Assembly (NCBI GenBank): GCA_033720955.1
Contig: JAWWBN010000121.1
Coordinates: 1 to 10,940, forward strand
From: JAWWBN01 sp033720955
GTDB taxonomy: Bacteria > Acidobacteriota > Thermoanaerobaculia > Multivoradales > JAHEKO01
Reading direction: 5' to 3'
Length of the DNA stretch: 10,940 nucleotides
A model generated the notes under the pieces. The model was not told the origin of the DNA. It ran no database searches and saw nothing but the letters and a program-made list of their open reading frames with translations. Below are positions 5,864 through 10,940 of the stretch, piece after piece (the stretch's first letter is position 1; every line of letters begins with the position of its first letter). Both the position numbers and the translations under genes were made by a program.

Positions 5864-6793
5864 TCAGCGGGCGGCGGCGGCCGGCGCGTGCTCGTGGGCG
5901 TGGTAGCTGCTGCGCACCAGCGGCCCCGATTCGCAGTGCGCCAGTCCGTGCTCCAGCGCCACCTCGCGCCAGGCGGCGAACTCCTCCGGGTGGACCCAGC
6001 GGTCCACCGGCAGATGGTCGGCGGTGGGCTGGAGGTACTGCCCGATGGTCAGCACCTCCACCCCGGCGGCGGCGATGTCGGCGATGGTGCGCCGCACCTC
6101 CTCCGGGCGCTCGCCGATCCCCACCATGATGCCGGTCTTCACCCGCCCGGCGTACCGCCCGTCGTCGCGGCGGCGGGCCGCCTCGGCGAGAAGCCCCAGG
6201 GAGCGCTCGTACCGGCTGCCGGGGCGGGCCGCACGGTAGATCCGCGGCACCGTCTCCATGTTGTGCGAGAAGACCTCCGGCCGGGCGCCGAGCACCACGT
6301 CGAGCGCGTCGGGCACGCCGCGGAAGTCAGGGGTCAGCACCTCGACGGCGGTGCCCGGGTTCTCCCGCCGGATCGCCTCGATGACCGCGGCGAAGTGTCC
6401 GGCGCCGCCGTCGGGCAGGTCGTCGCGGTCCACCGAGGTGACGACGGCGTGGCGGATCCCCATCGCCGCCACCGCCTCGGCCACGCGCACCGGCTCGCCG
6501 GCGTCCACCCCCGGAGACGGCCTTCCGGTGGCGACGGAGCAGAAACCGCAGCGCCGCGTGCAGACGTCGCCGAGGATCATGAAGGTGGCGGTGCCGTGCT
6601 CACCCCAGCACTCGTAGATGTTGGGGCACCGGGCCTCCTGGCAGACGGTGTTGAGCGCCAGGCGGTCCACCAGCCGGCGCACCTCGTGGTACCGCGGCGG
6701 GGTGGCGAGCTTGATCCGCAGCCACTCGGGCCGCCCGCGCCGTGGCTCCGGCCGCTCTCCGCCTCCGCCGATCTGTACCAGGGACTCGCTCAT
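5864..6793 (-). CDS. lipA: Lipoyl synthase
   Basis: Radical SAM enzyme that inserts two sulfurs into octanoyl groups on lipoyl domains, the last step of lipoate formation. It is 309 residues, normal for the family. The auxiliary-cluster cysteines are C51, C56 and C62 (CQEARCPNIYEC). The radical SAM cysteines are C78, C82 and C85 (CTRRCGFC). The C-terminal GPLVRSSYHAHE (290-301) contains the RSSY motif whose second Ser ligates the auxiliary cluster. GDVCTRRCGFC, TSVDRDDLPDGG and FSHNMETVPR are all family hallmarks. ATG 6793 is the first Met and is preceded at 10 bases by a TAGACT box with only a poor SD. It is downstream of rtcB on the same strand, separated by 133 bp, so it likely has its own promoter while sharing a pathway with lipB two genes further up. 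Confidence 0.98.
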   Translation of the reverse strand: MSESLVQIGGGGERPEPRRGRPEWLRIKLATPPRYHEVRRLVDRLALNTVCQEARCPNIYECWGEHGTATFMILGDVCTRRCGFCSVATGRPSPGVDAGEPVRVAEAVAAMGIRHAVVTSVDRDDLPDGGAGHFAAVIEAIRRENPGTAVEVLTPDFRGVPDALDVVLGARPEVFSHNMETVPRIYRAARPGSRYERSLGLLAEAARRRDDGRYAGRVKTGIMVGIGERPEEVRRTIADIAAAGVEVLTIGQYLQPTADHLPVDRWVHPEEFAAWREVALEHGLAHCESGPLVRSSYHAHEHAPAAAAR

Positions 6794-6802
6794 CGCTTCG
6801 AG

Positions 6803-6808
6803 AGTCTA
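6803..6808 (-). promoter_or_regulatory. Candidate -10 box for lipA
   Basis: TAGACT on the minus strand; its last base is 10 positions from the A of the lipA ATG, predicting a leader of about three bases. A weak TTCGCG lies 16 bp upstream as possible -35. It lies in the 133-bp rtcB-lipA gap, whose remaining part holds only GC-rich short inverted repeats such as CCCGCC/GGCGGG (6883-6905) without a T-run. Confidence 0.35.
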
Positions 6809-6926
6809 GTGCAACCTCCCAGAGCGCGAACCGACCCCGCCGGGCGGCGAATTCCCGCTCCGCCGAGATGGCCCTCCCGGAGCCCGCCCAGGGTCCGCCG
6901 GCGGGAGCCGAGCCGCGGGACGATGG

Positions 6927-8351
6927 CTAGCCCTTGATCACCCCGATCGGGGTGAGCCGTGCCACCACTTTGCTGATCCCGGCCGAGACGACGCTGGCGA
7001 CGACATCCGCCACGTCCTTGTACGCCTCCGGCATCTCCTCGGCCACGGTACGGCGGCCGGCGGCCATCACCGTGACGCCCCGCTCCGCCATCTCGGCGAT
7101 CAGGTCGCGGCCCCGCGCGCTCTTCGCCGCGCGCTTGCGGCTCCAGCGGCGGCCGGCGCCGTGACAGGTCGAGCCGAAGGTCTCCCGGTAGGCGCGCTCC
7201 GTGCCCACCAGGACGTAGGAGTAGCGGCCCATGTCGCCGGGGATCAGCACCGGCTGGCCGATCTCGCGGTAGGCCGCCGGGGTCTGCGGGTGCCCCGGCG
7301 GGTAGGCCCGGGTCGCCCCCTTGCGGTGCACGCAGAGCCGCCGACGCCGGCCCTCGACCTCGAGCGTCTCCAGCTTCGCGATGTTGTGGCACACGTCGTA
7401 GACCACCTCCACCCCGGCCTCCGCCAGCCCGGCCGCGGCGAAGCTCTCGCGCACCGAGTGGGTGATGACCTGGCGGTTGGCGAAGGCGAAGTTGGCCGCC
7501 GCGGCCATGGCCCCGAGATACTCGCGGCCCTCCGGCGAGACGATGGGCGCGCAGCAGAGCTGGCGGTCCGGGAGCCGGATGCGATAGCGGTCGGCGGCCT
7601 GCAGCATGCGCTTCAGGTGGTCGGTGCAGACCTGGTGGCCGAAGCCCCGCGAGCCGCAGTGGAGGGTCACCGCCACCTGGCCGGCGGTCAGGCCGAGCGC
7701 CGCCGCGGCGGCCTCGTCGAAGAGCTCCTCGACCACCTGCACCTCGCAGAAGTGGTTGCCGGAGCCCAGCGTGCCGAGCTGGCGGCGGCCCCGTTCGTAG
7801 GCGCGGTCGGAGACCCGCTTGGGCTCGGCGCCCGCGATGCACCCCCCCTCTTCGAGAAAGGCGAGGTCGCGCTCCTCGCCGAGGCCGTGCTCGACCGCCC
7901 ACCCCGCGCCCTCCCGGCCGATCTTCTCCAGCTCGCGCCGCGGGAGACGCAGGTCCTGCCGGCCCTGACCGACGCCGGTGGGAATGCGGCGGTAGAGCTC
8001 GGCAACCAGCTCCCGGATCCGGGGCGCGACCGCCTCGCGATCCAGACCGGTGCGCAGCAGCCGCACGCCGCAGTTGATGTCGTAGCCGACCCCGCCGGGC
8101 GACACGACCCCCTCCTCCGGGTCCATGGCGGCCACGCCGCCGATCGGGAAGCCGTAACCCCAGTGGATGTCGGGCATGGCGAGGGAGGCGCCCACGATTC
8201 CGGGCAGGCAGGCCACGTTGGCCACCTGGTCGAGAGCCGGGTCGCCGGCCAGGTCCTCCATCAGCTCCGCCGACGAGTAGACGATGCCGTCCACCCGCAT
8301 CGCCCCGCGGCGGGGGATCCGCCAGCGGTTCTCGTCGAGCCTCTCGATCAC
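6927..8351 (-). CDS. rtcB: RNA-splicing ligase RtcB
   Basis: GTP- and Mn2+-dependent ligase that joins 2',3'-cyclic phosphate or 3'-phosphate RNA ends to 5'-OH ends; in bacteria it is thought to repair tRNA or rRNA broken by nucleases. The 474 residues show all metal and catalytic positions: D91 and C94 (GVGYDINCGVR), H200 (GSGNHFCEV), H231 (HCGSRGFGHQ), H322 (CHNIAK), and the guanylated His H397 in STCHGAGRRWSR. The C-terminus PIGVIKG is characteristic. There is no intein. Starts at GTG 8351, 27 bp after the archease stop; no better Met exists before Met18, which would remove a normal N-terminus. The gene is the third of lipB-archease-rtcB. No RtcA cyclase or RtcR regulator lies in the window, so control is not of the E. 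coli sigma54 type here. Confidence 0.97.
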   Translation of the reverse strand: MIERLDENRWRIPRRGAMRVDGIVYSSAELMEDLAGDPALDQVANVACLPGIVGASLAMPDIHWGYGFPIGGVAAMDPEEGVVSPGGVGYDINCGVRLLRTGLDREAVAPRIRELVAELYRRIPTGVGQGRQDLRLPRRELEKIGREGAGWAVEHGLGEERDLAFLEEGGCIAGAEPKRVSDRAYERGRRQLGTLGSGNHFCEVQVVEELFDEAAAAALGLTAGQVAVTLHCGSRGFGHQVCTDHLKRMLQAADRYRIRLPDRQLCCAPIVSPEGREYLGAMAAAANFAFANRQVITHSVRESFAAAGLAEAGVEVVYDVCHNIAKLETLEVEGRRRRLCVHRKGATRAYPPGHPQTPAAYREIGQPVLIPGDMGRYSYVLVGTERAYRETFGSTCHGAGRRWSRKRAAKSARGRDLIAEMAERGVTVMAAGRRTVAEEMPEAYKDVADVVASVVSAGISKVVARLTPIGVIKG

Positions 8352-8378
8352 CGCGTCAACCTACCACCCGGCGGCGGC

Positions 8379-8798
8379 TCAGATGTCGAGCACCACCCTG
8401 GCCCGCCACCCCTCCGCCCGCCGCTCGACCGCGAGCCCGTGGAGGGTCACCCCCTTGATCGCCGTCTTGACCGGGTGACGCTCGGGGTCGAGCCGCTCGC
8501 CGAGCACCTCCGCCGCGAGCTCGTGGCCCGCCGCGCCGCGGCGCAGCGCGACCCGGGCCCCGGAGTAGAGCTCGCCGCCGGCCTCGAACCGGTAGAGCGC
8601 CTCGTCCAGGAAGGCCGCCAGGAGCAGGTCGAGCGCGGCGGCGGAGGCCTTCAGCCGGCGCCGGTGACGCGGCTCGATCCCCGCCACGTCGGTCACGCAG
8701 TCGGTCAGACCGCGAAGGGCCTCGGCGAAGAGCTCCGGCAGGCTCGCCGCTTCGACCTCGAGCGCCAGGTCGGCGGTGTGGTCTCTCTGGCGAAACAT
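8379..8798 (-). CDS. Archease, RtcB activator
   Basis: Small protein that speeds guanylation and turnover of RtcB and lets it use other nucleotides. The 139 residues start MFRQRDHTAD, where HTAD (7-10) holds the first metal-binding Asp (D10). The central K-x3-KGVTLHGLAVE (111-124) is the family core. The chain ends VVLDI, where the penultimate Asp (D138) and the C-terminal carboxylate complete the calcium site known in the archaeal protein. ATG 8798 is chosen over a longer open frame from 8822 because it gives this exact family N-terminus and usual length, and has a GAGG tract upstream. The start is one base after the lipB stop (TGA-G-ATG), so translation is probably coupled to lipB. Adjacent to rtcB, as in many genomes. 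Confidence 0.95.
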   Translation of the reverse strand: MFRQRDHTADLALEVEAASLPELFAEALRGLTDCVTDVAGIEPRHRRRLKASAAALDLLLAAFLDEALYRFEAGGELYSGARVALRRGAAGHELAAEVLGERLDPERHPVKTAIKGVTLHGLAVERRAEGWRARVVLDI

Positions 8799-8799
8799 C

Positions 8800-9501
8800 T
8801 CAGACCTCGGCCGGCGCCGCAATGTCGGCGGCGGCGATCTCGGCCATCTCGCGGCCGAAGACCCGGCCCAGGTGCCCGGCGCAGACCGCCGCCACCTCGG
8901 CCAGGGACGGCCGTCGGCCGGTCAGCGACTCGATGGAGGCGAGCTCGACCCCGGCCAGACCGCAGGCCACGATCCCCTCGAAGAAGGCCAGGTCCGTGCT
9001 CACGTTGACCGCGAAGCCGTGGGTGGTGATCCAGCGCTTCAGGTGGACGCCCAGCGAGGCCACCTTGCGCCCGCCCGACCACACCCCGATGGGCTCGCCG
9101 GGCCGGGCGGCCCGCGCCGCGACGCCGTAGTCGGCCAGCAGCCGCACCAGCACCTCCATCAGGTCCGCCACGTAGCGCCGCACGTCCCGGCGGTCGGGGT
9201 CCAGGTTCAGGATCGGGTAGCCCACGAGCTGCCCGGGCCCGTGGTAGGTGACCTGGCCGCCCCGGTCACACTCGGCGACCTCCAGGCCGCGCTCGGCCAA
9301 CCAGGCCTCCGCCGCCACGACGACCGAGCGCTTCGCGTTGCGCCCCAGGGTGTAGACGTGGGGATGCTCCAGCAGCAGCAGATGCTCGCCACCTTCGCCG
9401 GTGCGGACGGCGTCGCGGAGACGCTCCTGCAGCGCCGAGGCCTCGGCGTACGGGACCCGCCCCAGATAGGCCCATCTCACCACGCGGCGCTCGGCGCTCA
9501 C
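8800..9501 (-). CDS. lipB: Octanoyl-(ACP):protein octanoyltransferase
   Basis: Moves octanoate from acyl carrier protein to a lysine of lipoyl domains in E2 subunits and the glycine-cleavage H protein; LipA then inserts sulfur. The 233 residues include the family signature RGGQVTYHGPGQLVGYP (80-96), the catalytic Lys K146 in GRKVASLGVHLKRW, and the nucleophile Cys C180 in FFEGIVACGLAG. The usual PCG before the nucleophile is ACG here, a mild change. The C-terminal tail past residue 210 is rich in Ala and carries nothing recognisable. GTG 9501 has no SD but is 8 bases after a TACAAT box, so it may head a leaderless operon with archease and rtcB. Other in-frame GTGs at codons 7-8 are less likely because of that box. 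The E2 gene at the right edge is a likely client. Confidence 0.97.
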   Translation of the reverse strand: MSAERRVVRWAYLGRVPYAEASALQERLRDAVRTGEGGEHLLLLEHPHVYTLGRNAKRSVVVAAEAWLAERGLEVAECDRGGQVTYHGPGQLVGYPILNLDPDRRDVRRYVADLMEVLVRLLADYGVAARAARPGEPIGVWSGGRKVASLGVHLKRWITTHGFAVNVSTDLAFFEGIVACGLAGVELASIESLTGRRPSLAEVAAVCAGHLGRVFGREMAEIAAADIAAPAEV

Positions 9502-9508
9502 GCGAACG

Positions 9509-9514
9509 ATTGTA
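9509..9514 (-). promoter_or_regulatory. Candidate -10 box for the lipB-archease-rtcB operon
   Basis: TACAAT on the minus strand, five of six to TATAAT. The last base is 8 positions from the first base of the lipB GTG, so the transcript would start at or one base before the codon. No SD and no clear -35. It lies in the 76-bp gap shared with the divergent sigma-factor gene. Confidence 0.45.
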
Positions 9515-9544
9515 GCCCCGGCCCGGAGTGGGCCGCCCGCGTGG

Positions 9545-9550
9545 TAGCCT
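9545..9550 (+). promoter_or_regulatory. Possible -10 box for the sigma-factor gene
   Basis: TAGCCT, 27 bases before the ATG at 9578, with a predicted leader of about 21 bases. No -35 at normal spacing; the only TTG (9510-9512) is too far. ECF sigma genes are often autoregulated from a different promoter class, which I cannot identify here. Confidence 0.2.
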
Positions 9551-9577
9551 GGGGTCCCTCCAGCTCGGGCGCGTCCG

Positions 9578-10120
9578 ATGGCCGTATCGAAAAAACCCGC
9601 CGACGACGAATCGCTCGAGGCGATGCTCGAGCGCCTCCAGCCCCGGCTCCGCGGCGTCTTCTCGGCCTTCCGGATCCCCTTCGAGGACGCCGAGGACCTG
9701 CTGCAGCAGTCCCTGCTGGCCTATCTGCACAAGCGGGACGCGGTGGAGGATCCGGAGCGCTGGGTGGTCGGCACCATCCGCAACCGCTGCCTGATGTACT
9801 GGCGGTCCCACCGGCGGCGGATCTACCGCTCGGTGGACACCGCCATCCTCGAGTCCGTCGCCGAGCCCCGGCGGCCGGCCCAGGAGACCCACGACCTTCT
9901 CCACGACCTGGACGGCGCGATCGAGGCGCTGCCGCCCCGCTGCCGCGAGCTGCTGCGTCTGCGCTACCGGGTGGGGTACGAGCCCCACGAGGCGGCGCGC
10001 GAGCTGGGCTACAAGAGCTCGGGCATCTACAAGATCCTGGAGCGCTGTCTGGCCGCCCTCACCCGCCAGCTCGTGCGCTCGGGGCTGATCGAGGAGCCGG
10101 GCGCCTCGGACGGGACCTGA
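9578..10120 (+). CDS. ECF-type RNA polymerase sigma factor
   Basis: A 180-residue two-domain sigma70-family factor. Region 2 covers about residues 15-80: FEDAEDLLQQSLLAYL (35-50) fits the sigma2.1-2.2 core-binding helices and ERWVVGTIRNRCLMYWRSHR (60-79) fits 2.3-2.4, which melts and reads the -10. Region 4 at about 112-165 contains ALPPRCRELLRLRYRVGYEP and the helix-turn-helix HEAARELGYKSSGIYKILER that reads the -35. There is no region 1.1 or 3, and no C-terminal extension beyond about 15 residues. No SD is visible before the ATG at 9578. No anti-sigma factor lies in the window: the gene is divergent from lipB, and the next gene is the convergent E2 43 bases away. It may be regulated in another way or have its partner elsewhere. 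ECF subgroup not assigned. Confidence 0.9.
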   Translation: MAVSKKPADDESLEAMLERLQPRLRGVFSAFRIPFEDAEDLLQQSLLAYLHKRDAVEDPERWVVGTIRNRCLMYWRSHRRRIYRSVDTAILESVAEPRRPAQETHDLLHDLDGAIEALPPRCRELLRLRYRVGYEPHEAARELGYKSSGIYKILERCLAALTRQLVRSGLIEEPGASDGT

Positions 10121-10132
10121 CCGCCCGGCCCG

Positions 10133-10145
10133 GAGCCCGCGGCTC
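10133..10145. terminator. Short hairpin between the convergent sigma and E2 genes
   Basis: GAGCC-CGC-GGCTC: a perfect 5-bp stem with a 3-base loop in the 42-bp gap between two converging stop codons. It could act in both directions, but there is no T-run on either side and similar short GC palindromes are common in DNA of this composition. Confidence 0.2.
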
Positions 10146-10162
10146 GCGAGGCCGTCCGCGGC

Positions 10163-10940
10163 TCAGGAGAAGGCGTCGAGCTCCGTCCAGGGGTCCTCTT
10201 CCAACACCTTCTTCACGTCGTTCATGAAGTGGTCGGCGTCGGCGCCGTCCACCAGCCGATGGTCGTAGGTGATCGAGAAGTAGGACATCGTGCGGATCGC
10301 CAGCGAGTCGGCGCCGTCGGCGGAGGTCTCGACCACCGGACGCTTCTCGATGGCGCCGATGCCCATGATGGCGACCTGGGGCTGGTTGATCACCGGGGTG
10401 CCCAAGAGCGAGCCGAAGACGCCCGGATTGGTGACGGTGAAGGTGCCGCGCCGGACCTCGTCGGGCGACAGCCGCTTCGCGCGGGCGCGCTCGGCCAGGT
10501 CGTTGGCGGTCTTGGCCAGGCCCACCAGGCTCAACTGGTCGGCGTGCCGGATGACCGGGACCAGGAGGCCCCAGTCCAGCGCCACGGCCATGCCGATGTT
10601 GATCTCCTTCTTGTAGACCACGTTCGAGCCGTCCACCGAGGCGTTGATCTTGCGGTGCTTCTTCAGCGCGCTGGCGACCGCCTTGAAGATGAAGGGCATG
10701 TAGGTCAGCTTGGTGCCGTGCGCGCGCTGGAAGCCGCCCTTGGCCCGCGCCCGGGCCCGCGCCACCCGGGTCATGTCCATGTGGAAGACCGTGGTGACGT
10801 GGGCCGAGGTGGCCTTGGAGTAGACCATGTGGGCGGCCGTGATCTGCCGGATCTTGGACATCGGCTCGATCTCGACCTCTTCGCCCTCGGTGTACGCGGC
10901 GACGGAGAACTCGCCCGGATCGCGCTGGCGCGCCGGCACC
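10163..10940 (-). CDS. 2-oxoacid dehydrogenase E2 (dihydrolipoamide acyltransferase), C-terminal catalytic domain, cut by window edge
   Basis: Transfers acyl groups from the lipoyl arm to CoA in a pyruvate, 2-oxoglutarate or branched-chain 2-oxoacid dehydrogenase complex. The 258 visible residues are the trimer/cube-forming catalytic domain. It opens with MSKIRQITAAHMVYSKATSA, a typical start of the fold. Next come GTFTVTNPGVFGSLLGTPVI and INQPQVAIMGIGAIEKRPVV. It ends with the catalytic motif YDHRLVDGADA, in which the His acts as base and the Asp-Gly follow. The residues before the domain read as a linker. The lipoyl and E1/E3-binding domains should lie beyond base 10940. Substrate class cannot be set without them or the E1 genes. 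LipB and LipA in this window make and finish the cofactor this protein carries, so proximity is functionally sensible although the gene is a separate unit. Confidence 0.95.
   Translation of the reverse strand, partial: VPARQRDPGEFSVAAYTEGEEVEIEPMSKIRQITAAHMVYSKATSAHVTTVFHMDMTRVARARARAKGGFQRAHGTKLTYMPFIFKAVASALKKHRKINASVDGSNVVYKKEINIGMAVALDWGLLVPVIRHADQLSLVGLAKTANDLAERARAKRLSPDEVRRGTFTVTNPGVFGSLLGTPVINQPQVAIMGIGAIEKRPVVETSADGADSLAIRTMSYFSITYDHRLVDGADADHFMNDVKKVLEEDPWTELDAFS

Noticed and set aside
6883..6905. CCCGCC/GGCGGG inverted repeat after rtcB as a terminator
   Set aside because: Loop of 11, six GC pairs, an alternative self-complementary core, and no T-run; such repeats are common by chance here.
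7161..9008. A 615-codon open frame on the plus strand opposite rtcB, archease and lipB
   Set aside because: Its translation is a low-complexity run of Arg, Pro, Gly, Ala and His with no domain, and it is the mirror of three well-identified genes. Long antisense frames are expected at this GC content.

Overview
This is a very GC-rich (roughly 70%), gene-dense bacterial chromosomal segment. I see no phage, transposon, CRISPR or rRNA/tRNA signal. Several features suggest a non-model, high-GC Gram-negative-like lineage, and I lean tentatively towards Acidobacteriota. These are short monofunctional proline dehydrogenase, a stand-alone PqqD-like protein, RtcB with archease, a BoxB-like ferritin-fold enzyme, frequent GTG starts, and TAnnnT boxes placed directly in front of start codons. 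Myxococcota or Gemmatimonadota are not excluded. The phylum is inferred from gene style only. LEFT BLOCK (1-4900, all minus strand, read from high to low coordinates): a GNAT acetyltransferase with a good sigma70-like promoter and Shine-Dalgarno; a BoxB/PaaA-type carboxylate-bridged diiron protein; a monofunctional proline dehydrogenase; then, after a 104-bp gap with its own promoter-like box, a stand-alone PqqD-family protein; a 42-residue ORF whose GTG overlaps the pqqD-like stop; a Crp/Fnr regulator; and the N-terminal half of recN, cut by the window edge. CENTRE (4900-5850, plus strand): a ten-helix EamA/DMT transporter divergent from the GNAT gene. RIGHT BLOCK (5850-9500, minus strand): lipB, archease and rtcB form a tight operon, followed by lipA with its own promoter-like box. 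LipB loads octanoate on lipoyl domains and LipA inserts the sulfurs. RtcB joins broken RNA ends and archease activates it. Divergent from lipB is an ECF-type sigma factor with no anti-sigma gene beside it. Convergent with that is the catalytic C-terminus of a 2-oxoacid dehydrogenase E2, cut at the right edge, whose off-window lipoyl domain would be a substrate of LipB and LipA. No gene-free stretch exceeds 135 bp. Most of the window is recognisable housekeeping. The parts that are not textbook are the PqqD-like/small-ORF pair, the BoxB-like enzyme co-transcribed with proline dehydrogenase, the merger of lipoate synthesis with RNA ligation, and a recurring promoter geometry that predicts leaderless transcripts. 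I do not see convincing evidence for a wholly new defence or mobile system.
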